From an uncultured Lachnospiraceae bacterium (GTDB lineage Bacteria > Bacillota > Clostridia > Lachnospirales > Lachnospiraceae): a stretch of 61,558 nt of DNA. The notes below the pieces were generated by a model that saw only the letters and a list, made by a program, of their open reading frames with translations, had not been told where the DNA came from and ran no database searches. The stretch is taken from positions 1-61,558 of the forward strand of contig CAMWPB010000021.1 in the NCBI GenBank assembly GCA_947176065.1, read 5' to 3'. Made by a program: the position numbers and the translations under genes. Shown piece after piece: positions 1-9,160 of this stretch; position 1 is the stretch's first letter; every line of letters starts with the position of its first letter.

Positions 1-47
1 CGCACTCGGGACTTTCACCCGTTAGAGAACGCCCATGCTGGGCAAAC
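1..47 (-). mobile_element. 5' end of a probable group II intron (cut by window edge)
   Basis: Read on the minus strand from about position 47 leftward, the sequence begins GTTTG, then a GCCCAGCATGGGC stem (31-43) and GGGTGAAAGTCCC (8-20). These two elements resemble the start of domain I of many bacterial group II introns, whose 5' end is normally GUGYG. The intron would begin directly after a terminator hairpin (53-80) and its T-run, which is the insertion preference known for group IIC introns. Only the first 47 bases are in view, so the ribozyme core and any reverse transcriptase gene lie outside. The third base departs from the consensus, so the exact boundary is uncertain. Confidence 0.5.
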
Positions 48-80
48 AAAAAGAAGCCCTGCGACGTATCGCAAGGCTTC
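48..80 (-). terminator. Rho-independent terminator of the pyruvate formate-lyase operon
   Basis: On the minus strand GAAGCC...GGGCTTC forms a stem (53-80) followed by TTTTTG. It lies 25 bases after the stop of the glycyl-radical domain gene and closes the operon. Confidence 0.8.
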
Positions 81-104
81 CTGCATTCTTTGGTCTTGAC
101 GTTA

Positions 105-347
105 TTAAATACTCTCGTGGAAAGTACGGGAGATAACGTCCGCCTGCTGCTCCGGTGTCAGCTTGATGAAGTTCACTGCGTAGCCGGATACGCGGATGGT
201 CAACTGAGGATAGTTCTCCGGATGCTTCTGTGCATCCAGTAAGGTATCTCTGTTGAGCACGTTTACGTTAAGGTGATGGCCGCCCTTTGTTGCATAACCA
301 TCTAATAAGTTTACTAAGTTATCTACCTGAGCATTTGCTGCTGCCAT
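105..347 (-). CDS. Stand-alone glycyl-radical domain of pyruvate formate-lyase (GrcA/YfiD-like)
   Basis: An 80-aa protein equivalent to the C-terminal end of pyruvate formate-lyase. It contains the glycyl-radical loop RVSGYAVNF, in which the Gly carries the stable radical after activation, and the GGHHLNVNV strand and the RTFHESI tail of the family. E. coli has a free domain like this (YfiD/GrcA) that repairs oxygen-cleaved PflB. Here the main PflB gene (644-2683) ends before this region, so the small protein is probably an obligatory subunit rather than a spare part. AGGAGG lies 8 bases before the ATG. It is last in the operon and is followed by a terminator. The activating enzyme gene is not in the window. 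Confidence 0.9.
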   Translation of the reverse strand: MAAANAQVDNLVNLLDGYATKGGHHLNVNVLNRDTLLDAQKHPENYPQLTIRVSGYAVNFIKLTPEQQADVISRTFHESI

Positions 348-366
348 TGTATTGTCCTCCTATATT

Positions 367-579
367 TTATTTATAATCTTCCAACCCATCCAAACCGTCG
401 TGGAGGGTGGGAACGCTGCAGGCCAGCGGGGTGCGGGAGCAATCCGTGCACCCCATGGTCTGTACATTTTTAGAGTTGTCTGCTTTATCGTCAACGTCAA
501 CATTCACGTGTCCGACGCCCTGCGCCATCCCGGAATCCATCATTTTGATAAAGTCATCTATCATTTGTTTATCATCCAT
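367..579 (-). CDS. Small GrcA-like, cysteine-containing protein between the two PFL genes
   Basis: A 70-aa protein with a good ribosome binding site (AAAGGAG, about 10 bases before ATG). It sits 64 bases after the PFL body gene and 19 bases before the radical-domain gene. Its first 30 residues align by eye without gaps to the start of the radical domain: IDDFIKMMDSGMAQGVGHVN against [20 protein letters not shown]. The similarity stops before the radical loop, and no RVSGY motif follows. The C-terminal half instead holds three cysteines (GCTDC and a later C). I recognise no family. It may be a diverged paralogue that docks on the PFL body, for example as a placeholder, assembly factor or redox-sensitive inhibitor; that is inference. 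Confidence 0.7.
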   Translation of the reverse strand: MDDKQMIDDFIKMMDSGMAQGVGHVNVDVDDKADNSKNVQTMGCTDCSRTPLACSVPTLHDGLDGLEDYK

Positions 580-643
580 AGTATCACAACTCCTTTGACT
601 GCTGTGCCATGCCGAACTTATCGCATGGAGAATGCCGTCACAA

Positions 644-2683
644 TTATTTATTCAGGTCAAGCTCGATGTCGCCTGCAAATACCTGATCTTCTTTGCCAAG
701 TGCGCCCGGAATGATGGTGAAGGTATTGGAGATACCATCCTGTGCATCATTGAACGGAAGCTTGGATACAGAAGCCAGGGAAGCAACCGCACCGTGGGTA
801 TCACGGCCGTGCATCGGGTTAGCGCCGGGTGCGAAAGGCTGGCCTTTCTTACGTCCGTCAGGTGTGTTACCTGTAGCCTTACCGTAGGTTACGTTGGAAG
901 TAATGGTAAGGATAGAGGTTGTAGGAACACCGTTTCTGTAGGTGTGATGTCTTCTGATCGCGGTCATGAACTTGTGAACGATCTCCTGAGCGATCTCATC
1001 TACGCGGTCGTCGTCGTTACCATATTTCGGGAACTCGCCGGTTGTCTTGAAGTCAACGATGATGCCGTCCTCGTCTCTGATGGGCTCAACCTTCGCATAC
1101 TTGATAGCGGAAAGGGAGTCAGCCACGATGGAGAGACCTGCAACACCTGTTGCGAAGTAACGCTTAACGTCTCTGTCATGAAGAGCCATCTCTGCTCTCT
1201 CGTAGCAGTATTTGTCATGCATGTAGTGGATGATGTTCAGTGTATTTACATACACATCCGCCTGCCACTCGAGCATGTCGATGAACTTATCCATAACATC
1301 GTCGTAATCCAGCACATCGCCGGTAACAGGACGGTACTTAGGACCAACCTGCTTCTTGGTAACTTCGTCGATACCGCCGTTCAAAGCGTACAGCAGACAT
1401 TTAGCAACGTTAGCACGTGCGCCGAAGAACTGCATCTCCTTACCGATAACCATGGAGGATACGCAGCAGGCGATACCGTAGTCATCACCGTGTGTCACTC
1501 TCATCAGGTCGTCGTTCTCATACTGGATGGAAGAGGTCTGGATGGACATCTTCGCACAGTACTTCTTCCAGTTCTCAGGAAGTCTGGTGGACCAGAGAAC
1601 TGTCAGGTTCGGCTCGGGTGAAGGGCCTAAGTTGGTCAGCGTGTGCAGATAACGGAAGCTCATCTTCGTTACCATGTGACGGCCGTCAACGCCAACACCG
1701 CCGAGGGACTCGGTTACCCATACCGGATCGCCTGCGAAAATCTGGTTGTACTCAGGTGTACGTGCAAACTTGATCAGACGCAGCTTCATGATGAAGTGGT
1801 CAACGAACTCCTGAATCTGCTGCTCTGTGAATGTGCCGTTCGCAAGGTCTCTCTCAGCGTATATATCAAGGAAAGTAGATGTACGTCCGAGGGACATTGC
1901 CGCACCGTTCTGCTCTTTTACGGAGCAAAGATATCCGAAGTAGGTAGCCTGAATTGCTTCCTGCACGTTAGTAGCGGGCTTGGAAATGTCACAGCCGTAA
2001 GAAGCAGCCATTTCCTTCATCAGCTTCAGGGCAACCATCTGCTCGGAGAGCTCCTCGCGGAGACGGATTACATCGTCGGTCATAACGCGGCCGGTGGAAT
2101 CCTTCTGTGCCTGTTTGTCTTCGATCAGTCTGTCAATACCGTACAGAGCCACACGTCTGTAGTCGCCGATGATACGGCCGCGGCCATATGCATCCGGAAG
2201 ACCTGTGATGATGTGGGAAGAACGGCAAGCTCTCATCTCGGCATTGTAAGCATCGAAACAGCCTGCGTTGTGTGTCTTTCTGTGTGTGGAGAAGAACTCG
2301 CTGATCTCAGGATCTACTTCGTAGCCGTTATCCGTGCAAGCCTTCTCTGCCATTCTGATACCGCCGTAAGGCTGTAAGGAACGCTTGAAGGGCTTATCTG
2401 TCTGGAAACCTACGATGGTTTCTTTGCTCTTGTCCAGATAGCCGGGGCCATGGGATGTGATGGTAGATACAACCTTGGTATCCATATCAAGTACGCCGCC
2501 TGCCTCACGCTCCTGTTTCTGCAGATCGAGCACCTGTGCCCAAAGGTCCTTTGTGTTCTGTGTAGGCTCTGCCAGGAAAGCCTCGTCACCGTCATAAGGG
2601 TGATAGTTTTTCTGGATAAAGTCGCGGACATTTACTTCTTTGTCCCACTTGCCGCCTACAAAATCTTTCCATTCTGGTCTCAT
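644..2683 (-). CDS. pflB: Pyruvate formate-lyase body without glycyl-radical domain (formate C-acetyltransferase)
   Basis: A 679-aa protein matching pyruvate formate-lyase (pyruvate + CoA to acetyl-CoA + formate), a cytoplasmic anaerobic enzyme. The catalytic Cys pair is present in [12 protein letters not shown], as are the family blocks [27 protein letters not shown] and [20 protein letters not shown]. Full-length enzymes have roughly 750-760 residues. This one ends at [20 protein letters not shown], just where E. coli PflB continues into NLVGLLDGY and the radical Gly. The missing part is encoded separately at 105-347. The ATG follows AGGAGGT, with a promoter about 105 bases upstream. The clean ends and intact Shine-Dalgarno sites of all three genes argue for a functional split rather than decay. 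Confidence 0.93.
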   Translation of the reverse strand: MRPEWKDFVGGKWDKEVNVRDFIQKNYHPYDGDEAFLAEPTQNTKDLWAQVLDLQKQEREAGGVLDMDTKVVSTITSHGPGYLDKSKETIVGFQTDKPFKRSLQPYGGIRMAEKACTDNGYEVDPEISEFFSTHRKTHNAGCFDAYNAEMRACRSSHIITGLPDAYGRGRIIGDYRRVALYGIDRLIEDKQAQKDSTGRVMTDDVIRLREELSEQMVALKLMKEMAASYGCDISKPATNVQEAIQATYFGYLCSVKEQNGAAMSLGRTSTFLDIYAERDLANGTFTEQQIQEFVDHFIMKLRLIKFARTPEYNQIFAGDPVWVTESLGGVGVDGRHMVTKMSFRYLHTLTNLGPSPEPNLTVLWSTRLPENWKKYCAKMSIQTSSIQYENDDLMRVTHGDDYGIACCVSSMVIGKEMQFFGARANVAKCLLYALNGGIDEVTKKQVGPKYRPVTGDVLDYDDVMDKFIDMLEWQADVYVNTLNIIHYMHDKYCYERAEMALHDRDVKRYFATGVAGLSIVADSLSAIKYAKVEPIRDEDGIIVDFKTTGEFPKYGNDDDRVDEIAQEIVHKFMTAIRRHHTYRNGVPTTSILTITSNVTYGKATGNTPDGRKKGQPFAPGANPMHGRDTHGAVASLASVSKLPFNDAQDGISNTFTIIPGALGKEDQVFAGDIELDLNK

Positions 2684-2787
2684 TTTTGTACCAACCTCCT
2701 ATTTTAAAATTTTTAATAGTAACTGTGAAATAATATGCATTCGGAATCATGCACAACCGCAGTGCATCACTCTGAATCGGTAAGAAT

Positions 2788-2817
2788 ATTATATGCCATG
2801 TGTCGAATCACAGTCAA
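2788..2817 (-). promoter_or_regulatory. Promoter of the split pyruvate formate-lyase operon
   Basis: Minus strand TTGACT (2812-2817), 18-base spacer, TATAAT (2788-2793). It predicts a leader of about 100 bases before pflB. The AT-rich stretch upstream (2820-2900) contains TTGTGAAAT half-sites, but I see no convincing full Rex or FNR palindrome. Confidence 0.75.
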
Positions 2818-2909
2818 GATTGCCTTTGTTCTTTTTCTCATACAAATGCAAAAAAAAGAATGAAAATTTTGTGAAATATGCAATAATGTGGATTATCATT
2901 TTTCCGTTC

Positions 2910-2939
2910 TTGACATTCCTGTCCTGAGTCTCCTATAAT
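2910..2939 (+). promoter_or_regulatory. Orphan consensus sigma-A promoter pointing right
   Basis: Plus strand TTGACA (2910-2915), 18-base spacer, TATAAT (2934-2939). It has perfect hexamers but reads away from pflB into a stretch without an intact gene. It may drive a small RNA, or be left over from the lost Uma2-type gene at 3078-3188. Confidence 0.65.
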
Positions 2940-2945
2940 TGATAC

Positions 2946-3040
2946 AAAGCATATACATTTTCTTGATAACAAATATTCGGCGCGGTTTCACGGCCTGCGC
3001 CGGAGTCATTTAAAATCGGTATCTGTGTCCGATTTTCCAA
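2946..3040 (+). ncRNA. Possible small RNA (speculative)
   Basis: A transcript from the orphan promoter would contain a GC-rich hairpin (GGCGCGG...CCTGCGCC, about 2979-3002) and then a perfect 8-bp stem AAAATCGG/CCGATTTT (3012-3019 and 3029-3036) ending in a T-run. That would be a plausible terminator for an RNA of about 95 bases. No homology is recognised. The evidence is the promoter plus structure only. Confidence 0.25.
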
Positions 3041-3077
3041 TCTATGTTTCAGAATTTTTCAAGAGGAACTGTTTCGG

Positions 3078-3188
3078 ATGGATACGTACCGCGAAGCGGG
3101 CGTGCGGGAATACTGGATCGTAGATGCGGAAAAGAAAGGCCGGTCACTCTATAATGAGTGGCCGGTCATTCTTAATGATTACATATAA
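3078..3188 (+). pseudogene. Remnant of a Uma2-family (DUF820) restriction-endonuclease-like gene
   Basis: Plus-strand translation from 3078 gives MDTYREAGVREYWIVDAEKK, then unrelated residues and a stop at 3186. YREAGVREYWIVD is the hallmark block of Uma2 (DUF820) PD-(D/E)XK proteins, which are normally about 180-200 aa. Only this block survives: the N-terminal part is gone, and the 3' side has become the hairpin that terminates the convergent gene at 3220. A dead fragment. Confidence 0.6.
3130..3167 (-). terminator. Terminator of the large surface protein gene
   Basis: A 12-bp stem with one or two wobble pairs (3138-3149 with 3156-3167) encloses TATAAT. On the minus strand it is followed by TTTCTTTT. 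It sits about 50 bases after the stop at 3220. Confidence 0.75.
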
Positions 3189-3219
3189 AAGCTATATGGT
3201 GGTCAGAGTCCGTTTTCCA

Positions 3220-6200
3220 TCAGCTCCCTGAACTGGGCTGCGTAACGGTAACCTCTGCTGTGCCGGTATAATTTTTACCGTCTTTCGTATAGGTTGCGGT
3301 AACAACAAGAGTTTCGCTCTCGGTGGCATCAACCGTCAACGTATCCGCATCATTGCCGTTTGCGTTAAACTTAGTACCAGAAGCCGGCGTCTTGGAGGTA
3401 TCCTTCGCTGCCACCGACCAGATAACGGTTGCAGAACCGTCCTCCGCATTATTAACCTTTACAACGGCTGAGAACTGCTGTGTCTTACCGGCTTCCACAC
3501 TCGCGGTTGCCGGAGAAACTGTTACGGTAATCTCCACTTCACCGGGAGCAGGAGTAGCGTTTTCGATATCTGCCGCACTGAGTGTAGGCGGGGTAATGTT
3601 TAAGATCACAGAATCTGTAGCTCCGTTCCCGCTCGAAAGTTTAATTAACGCTGTTCCCTTCACTGCCTTACCGTTAAGCTTATATTTCTCGCCAGTCTTT
3701 CCGCCTTCCTTAACAGCCGTCGCATAGCGGGCTTTGTCGATGGTAACCAAAATCGCATTTTCATCAGCCACCTTGCTGAAGGTAATCCATGAAGGAGTTA
3801 CAGGTACACCTTTTTTCTCAGTCCGATCAGTCGTCACACCAAATCCCACAGCCTGAATCAATACTGTGAAAGGAACCTTAGCGGTAAATGTTCCATTATC
3901 CTCTGTCGCGGTACTAAAGTTGACGTTTTTGTTCTTGGTCTCAACTTTAACCTTATTTCTGGTGTCTATCGACTTAAGCTCGATGGTAACAGGAACTGCA
4001 ATTCCATAGTCCTTAAGGAATGCTGCCTTATCTGCATCTGTTGCCCTCGAATTGTCACCGGCACCGCCGTTATTATCCTTGTTCAGTTCTTCCCACTCAG
4101 TAATATACGAGCTGTCTGAAGGAATTACGGTAAGTGTTCCCGTTTTCTTGCCAAGCGTCAGATCCTTTATTACATCTACGCCATCCGCCAGTTTGAACGT
4201 CACTACACCACCTTCGTAGGATTTCCCGGTGTCAATGACAAATTTCCCTTCCGCGTCAGTATACTCTGCATAGGCCAGCTCACAGGGAGTCTTACCAGCC
4301 ATCACGGTAACCGTAGGAGCCATATTGGCTTCCACTACCACGGTCGCCTTTGTAGAGGTCAGCTTCCGCACAGAAGGCTTCACCGTGATTGTCAACTGTG
4401 TAATAAAGTTTTCTGTAGAGCCGTCTGCATAGGTTACCGTGTATTTCACGAAACCGATCAGGTTGTTCATCTCTTTCGTCTTAACAGCCAGATCCGGCTT
4501 TACTAAGCAAAGCTTTCCGTTCTGCGCGTCAAGCTCAAACGCCTCTTTGAACTTATTCACTGTGCCCTTGATGTTGGCATTCAGAATATTGGTATATTCT
4601 ACCTTATCTACACCGGTTTCTTTGCCCGTCAATGCTACCTTTGCGGTATCCTTCGCGGACATGGTGTACTTATTGGTGAGCTTGAATGATTTTTTCAAAA
4701 GCTCAGTCTTTACAGTTACAGCGGCAGAGGTCTTTGTCAGGAGTACGTCTTTCGTGCTGCCGTCGTCAGTGGTCTCTGTGCCATAAAAGTCAAAATAAAG
4801 AGTCGCCTTTTTGATAACATCCAAATTGGCTGCAAAATTCACATCAAAGTCTACAGTTGTGTTCGTGGAAATGACCTTGTCACCCAGCGAAATTTCCTTA
4901 TCAGCGTCGGTAATCTGTCCAAGCAGATACTGGGACACCCCGTCTGCTGCAGCCGAAATCTTTATCTTCTTTGCATCCGAGAGGTTAGCCTTTGCAATCG
5001 TAAACGTCAGTTTCTGTGTATTCGAATTACTTGCATAGAGCTTTGCACCCTTCTTCACGGTTACCTTGGGAGCCGCAGCCTTTTCGAAGTTCGCATTGGA
5101 AATTGTATACACTACCTCTTTCGGTGAAGAACCCTTCGGGTTTGTCAGCTTCAGGATAGCATCCTTTTTATTCATCACAATTCCAACATCCAGGCTTCCT
5201 GCGCCGGTAACGATCTTCGCGCCTGTTCCTGCAGTGAGCTTATAGTCAACCAGCTTGCCGTCAATATCCTTTCCGTTTGCGTCTACCGCTTTTACTTTAA
5301 TCGTTTCGCCAGTAGGAACGGTGACCTCCGCCTTGTTGTCCGCCGTGAAACTTACGCCTGCAGGGCTTGTAATCTGTAGCTTAACGCCTTCTACCGTTTC
5401 GTAGGTAACGGAGAACGTCAAATCGGTCGCTTTCTTTTTGCCGCCGTCAGTCGTCACTGCGGAAACCTTGACCTTATCAACAGGTTTCTTAACCCAGATA
5501 TCGCCGTATACATCTACACCGATATCGTTCTTCTTGCTGAAGCTCAGTGTGTAGTAACCAGCCTCCACGAAGTCTGTCTCAGCAAAATTATCTGTCTTGG
5601 TAACATCCGTTTTCAAAACTCTGATTTCTGCTGCGCCATTAACAATTTCGTTTACAGCAATGGGAGCCGTAACAGCCATTTTAGCATAGGTACTTGTATC
5701 GTTATTGGGTTTTACCAGAACAATATCACCCAGCTCCTGCGCTGTTGTTACGATCTCAAATTCAGCCACAGCGGCTTCTTCATTGTCCGCAAAGTCTGCC
5801 GCCTTGACCTGCACTGCGAACTTGTTGCCTGCAATAGGAGCCTTCTCGTACCCTTTCAGTACGGTTACCGTACCATTGCTCTTCACAGCTACTTTCTTGG
5901 CAATGTCAGCATCTGTCACAAACTTACCATTTTCGTCGACTTTACCGACTGTGTATACCACCTTAGCCGTCTTGGGCTTTGCATCGGTCACGTCGTCGCC
6001 ATCGTCATCATTGTAAACAGGCGTAATTTTCGCCGTGCCTGCCTTGTTTGCCGCCACATAAATCGTGGGTACGGAGATTGCTGCGATGCTGTAGATACCC
6101 TGTACCACAGTCACCTGCAGGGTTGCGCTGGCAGGAACTGCTTCCTTGGGAATACCGCTGCCTTCTGTCTGGCTTACCCGGATCGTATACTTACCGGGAT

Positions 6201-9045
6201 TAAGTTCCTCGTCTGCGGTAAGGATAACTTTTCCGCCTGTGATTACCGCAGTTAATTTACCCTGCTGCGCGCCAAGTACCTCAACCTCCACGTCTTCATC
6301 ACGGGTATAGGTAGCGTTTTTGCCGAAGTCAATGGTTGCCACTGCTGCGGTCTGCCCGGTATAAAGGCCGGATGCCGCTTTTTCTTTCTTTAACGTAATC
6401 TTCTCTGCATAGTAAGGAGCCTTGGTTGCAAGGTTTCTCACAGTCACAGCCTTACTGGATGCGATCAGAGTACCTGTCGGTGCAGTTGTATGGCTGTCAC
6501 TGGTATCAGGTGCGGAAGGTGCACCTTCCCCGGAACCGTCACCTGTACCGTCTCCGTCCTCTGCTGCATTTACGGAAGCGCCTGTATAGGAAGCGGTTTC
6601 CGAACCACCCCCACCGGTATTATCGCCACCGCCGGTTTCTCCGCCGCCCTCGGGAGGAGTCGGCTGCTCAGGTGTGGTGCTTCCGCTGGTTTGTGCATAC
6701 TGAAGCAGCTTCACATCCACGTTAAACTTGGTGTCAGTACCTTTACCGAACTCAGCCGCGATCACTTTTACCGTTTCGCGGGTCGTTGTAGCGTTTCCGG
6801 TCACTTCATAATATCTCGGAGTCTTATCTGCAGTATAGCCAACGTCTGTTTTCGGATTTACAGCCGTCGTGGTAACTTCATAGTAATACTTGGTACCCTC
6901 TGCGGGTGTTGCACTTGCGCCTTTAGGAAGCGTCATGTCCAGCTTCAGCTCGATATCCGTCGCGCCTGCCAGCTTAACAGTGGGTGCTGCCTTACTGTCC
7001 CAAGCGGGCTTGGTGGTGTTGACTTTCACTGTTGCCATTACAGGCTTCTCACTCGCAACGTCGCTCAGGTTGACAATACTGATCTCAGCAGCATTCTCCT
7101 TTGCCGCCACAGCCTTGGTCTTGATTACCAGCTTGCCATCTTTGATTTCTGCGCTTTCTATGCAAGCTTTGTCTGCTTCGGTAAGTTCTTTCACTCCCAA
7201 TGTATCTGTGGAAGCCTTTTCTGCCGCAACAAGCGTAAGCGCATAAGACGCCTCTGTTCCGATTACCTGACTGATCGTGTCATTCTTTGCGCCTGCAACA
7301 GTCACTTTGGTAATGACAGGCGCTACTTTAATGGTGATGGTATCAACCGGCGTTGTATCCTCTTCCGTCGCGTACAGTTTTACTTTAGCTGTTTTGCCGC
7401 CGGCTGTCGCATCCGCCTCCAGTGTGTAAGTACCGGTGGGAACGGCTGCCCGTGTTCCTTCGCCGCCTTCTTCACCACCATTCTGTTCTTCGGTGTCCTG
7501 CGTAAGCTTAATGCCGTCTACTGCGGCAACAAGCTCTGCCTTACCGATAGCGAAAGCGCCGCCGCCGCCCTTAACAGCAGAAATCGTGTAGCTGTTTCTG
7601 GGTGCTACAGACCAGGTTTTAGCCGGAGAGTCTTTCAGTTCGCTCCCATCGCTTTTTGCGGTAATCTTAGCCTTCAGATATTCCTCGATGGCAGTTACCG
7701 TGACGGTCTGATTCCCGCTCAGCAGAGCGCTGGCGGTGCTCACGTTTACAGTTGCCTTTGTCTTGTTTGATATCGTTACGTCCTGATCGCCAAGGGTTAC
7801 CTTGGTTAACTGACATTTCGTGTTAGCCGCAACCGCAGCAGTCACAACCGTGCCGCTGGGAATGGAAACCTTATTGTTGTCCGCCGTAAGCTCAAGTGTT
7901 TCAGCGTTTTTAAGGGTAGCGCTGCCTTTTTTCACCGTAAGCTTTACAGTGAACATATCATAGGAGCTGCCCTCGCTGACCGCGAATGTAACCACAGGCA
8001 TAAGCTTAAGGGTGGCTTTTACAAGAATATCCGTGGTCAGGTCAGCCTTAGGAATCGTATAAGTACCGTTGGCAGCAAGTGTTGCCTCTTTCCACTGCGC
8101 TCCTTCAGCAGTGCTCTTGTACTCTACTTTGTCGACCTCTTTCGTCTTTGCCGCTTCTTCGCCAATCTCGACAGTCAGTGCGAGATCGTTTGCAGGATCA
8201 AGCGCAATCCCTGCATCAGCAGTGATCGCTTCTGTGCCTGCCTTTATGGTAACGTCGGACTCAGAAGTGCTGTCCAGCTTGACCGTGTTTTTCTTTGCAT
8301 CAAATATAACGGTAGCGGAAGCAACCGTGGATGTCTGGTCTGCCCCACCATCTTCTGTAGCAGCCACAACCGCAATCGCTTTGATGGTGACGGTCGTTTC
8401 GGTGTCCACATCAGGAGCAGTTAAAGTCACAGCAGAAGCGTATGACGTGCTGGTTTTGGCGGGTTCTGTACCGTCAAGTGTATAATAGAATGAAACACCA
8501 TCAACTGCTGTTATTTCAAAACTAACATTATTAGTGCGGTTTAAAACGTGTGCACCGGTGGTTAACGGGTCATCGCCCCTTTTCAAAGTGATCACCGGAG
8601 CAGCCAGATCAGCCAGCGGAGCTTCAGCCTCATTGACTGTATTGGTGGAATCTTCGGTTGTGGGCTCCACAACCTCTTCCTCTGTAGGCTCCTCTACAGG
8701 ATCTTCTTCCACGTCATCCGCAGGATCAATAACAGGTGTATCGTTATCGTCCGTGATTTCCTCAGAAGCATCTCCCTCCTCCGGATTTGTCTCGCCTTCC
8801 GTGGTGTCAGAATCGCCCGAATTATCGGCCTCATCTGCATCCACCACATCTTCCGTTTCTGTACTCTCTTCAGCGTCATCGGCAGTGTCTTCATCAACTA
8901 CCTCAGGAGTCTCTTCAGCCGTAGCTTCGATCTCCTCTTCCGCTGCCAGAACCGGCATTGCAGTCTGCGGTACCATTGTCAGTACCATAGCTGCTGCGAG
9001 CATGATAGAAAGTGTGCGATTAAATTTCTTTAATACTTTTTTCAT
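3220..9045 (-). CDS. Very large secreted surface protein with chitobiase-like and Ig-like repeats
   Basis: A 1941-aa protein. It has an N-terminal signal peptide (lysine-rich start, hydrophobic LSIMLAAAMVLTMV, cleavage near VLAAEEE). A strongly acidic Glu/Asp/Thr linker (about 35-150) precedes a chitobiase C-terminal-type domain (YYTLDGTEP, about 160-250) and many weakly similar beta-rich domains. A Gly/Ser/Thr-rich spacer lies near the middle (around residues 790-870), and a bacterial Ig-like domain sits at the C-terminus (about 1830-1935). No LPXTG motif, SLH repeats or C-terminal membrane segment is visible; the chain simply ends in TVTQPSSGS, so wall attachment is unclear. AGAGGAGG precedes the ATG. 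It is monocistronic, with its own promoter and terminator. The ligand and function are unknown; adhesion or glycan binding is the usual role of such proteins. Confidence 0.8.
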   Translation of the reverse strand: MKKVLKKFNRTLSIMLAAAMVLTMVPQTAMPVLAAEEEIEATAEETPEVVDEDTADDAEESTETEDVVDADEADNSGDSDTTEGETNPEEGDASEEITDDNDTPVIDPADDVEEDPVEEPTEEEVVEPTTEDSTNTVNEAEAPLADLAAPVITLKRGDDPLTTGAHVLNRTNNVSFEITAVDGVSFYYTLDGTEPAKTSTSYASAVTLTAPDVDTETTVTIKAIAVVAATEDGGADQTSTVASATVIFDAKKNTVKLDSTSESDVTIKAGTEAITADAGIALDPANDLALTVEIGEEAAKTKEVDKVEYKSTAEGAQWKEATLAANGTYTIPKADLTTDILVKATLKLMPVVTFAVSEGSSYDMFTVKLTVKKGSATLKNAETLELTADNNKVSIPSGTVVTAAVAANTKCQLTKVTLGDQDVTISNKTKATVNVSTASALLSGNQTVTVTAIEEYLKAKITAKSDGSELKDSPAKTWSVAPRNSYTISAVKGGGGAFAIGKAELVAAVDGIKLTQDTEEQNGGEEGGEGTRAAVPTGTYTLEADATAGGKTAKVKLYATEEDTTPVDTITIKVAPVITKVTVAGAKNDTISQVIGTEASYALTLVAAEKASTDTLGVKELTEADKACIESAEIKDGKLVIKTKAVAAKENAAEISIVNLSDVASEKPVMATVKVNTTKPAWDSKAAPTVKLAGATDIELKLDMTLPKGASATPAEGTKYYYEVTTTAVNPKTDVGYTADKTPRYYEVTGNATTTRETVKVIAAEFGKGTDTKFNVDVKLLQYAQTSGSTTPEQPTPPEGGGETGGGDNTGGGGSETASYTGASVNAAEDGDGTGDGSGEGAPSAPDTSDSHTTAPTGTLIASSKAVTVRNLATKAPYYAEKITLKKEKAASGLYTGQTAAVATIDFGKNATYTRDEDVEVEVLGAQQGKLTAVITGGKVILTADEELNPGKYTIRVSQTEGSGIPKEAVPASATLQVTVVQGIYSIAAISVPTIYVAANKAGTAKITPVYNDDDGDDVTDAKPKTAKVVYTVGKVDENGKFVTDADIAKKVAVKSNGTVTVLKGYEKAPIAGNKFAVQVKAADFADNEEAAVAEFEIVTTAQELGDIVLVKPNNDTSTYAKMAVTAPIAVNEIVNGAAEIRVLKTDVTKTDNFAETDFVEAGYYTLSFSKKNDIGVDVYGDIWVKKPVDKVKVSAVTTDGGKKKATDLTFSVTYETVEGVKLQITSPAGVSFTADNKAEVTVPTGETIKVKAVDANGKDIDGKLVDYKLTAGTGAKIVTGAGSLDVGIVMNKKDAILKLTNPKGSSPKEVVYTISNANFEKAAAPKVTVKKGAKLYASNSNTQKLTFTIAKANLSDAKKIKISAAADGVSQYLLGQITDADKEISLGDKVISTNTTVDFDVNFAANLDVIKKATLYFDFYGTETTDDGSTKDVLLTKTSAAVTVKTELLKKSFKLTNKYTMSAKDTAKVALTGKETGVDKVEYTNILNANIKGTVNKFKEAFELDAQNGKLCLVKPDLAVKTKEMNNLIGFVKYTVTYADGSTENFITQLTITVKPSVRKLTSTKATVVVEANMAPTVTVMAGKTPCELAYAEYTDAEGKFVIDTGKSYEGGVVTFKLADGVDVIKDLTLGKKTGTLTVIPSDSSYITEWEELNKDNNGGAGDNSRATDADKAAFLKDYGIAVPVTIELKSIDTRNKVKVETKNKNVNFSTATEDNGTFTAKVPFTVLIQAVGFGVTTDRTEKKGVPVTPSWITFSKVADENAILVTIDKARYATAVKEGGKTGEKYKLNGKAVKGTALIKLSSGNGATDSVILNITPPTLSAADIENATPAPGEVEITVTVSPATASVEAGKTQQFSAVVKVNNAEDGSATVIWSVAAKDTSKTPASGTKFNANGNDADTLTVDATESETLVVTATYTKDGKNYTGTAEVTVTQPSSGS

Positions 9046-9087
9046 GCTTGGTGTTTTCCTCCTCTTTCATAATATATTTTTAGCCTC

Positions 9088-9160
9088 GGCCAACGGTGAT
9101 ATCTAACGATAGCCGCGGCCAGTTTACATGAATAAGATGGGACAAGCGGAGCCACCCATC
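9088..9160 (-). promoter_or_regulatory. Structured 5' leader of the large surface protein gene
   Basis: The roughly 125-base leader holds a perfect stem GATGGG/CCCATC (9136-9160), and a second hairpin flanked by GGCC repeats (9088-9120) containing TATC-GTTA-GATA. I could not match it to a known riboswitch. It may affect stability or translation. Confidence 0.4.

Noticed and set aside
1..47. tRNA fragment at the left edge
   Set aside because: GGGTGAAAGTCCC and GCCCAGCATGGGC fit group II intron domain I better; no T-loop TTCGAAT.
632..1621. Long plus-strand ORF (329 aa) opposite pflB
   Set aside because: Antisense shadow of a clearly conserved gene; no ribosome binding site, Cys/His/Val-rich nonsense composition.
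2820..2900. Rex or FNR operator in front of pflB
   Set aside because: Only half-sites such as TTGTGAAAT were seen, without a matching second half at the required spacing.
6490..7770. 426-aa plus-strand ORF inside the large surface protein gene
   Set aside because: Produced by the repetitive Thr/Ala/Val codons of the opposite strand; no family features.
9088..9160. Riboswitch (c-di-GMP or similar) in the surface protein leader
   Set aside because: No known aptamer consensus could be recognised; left as an unnamed structured leader.
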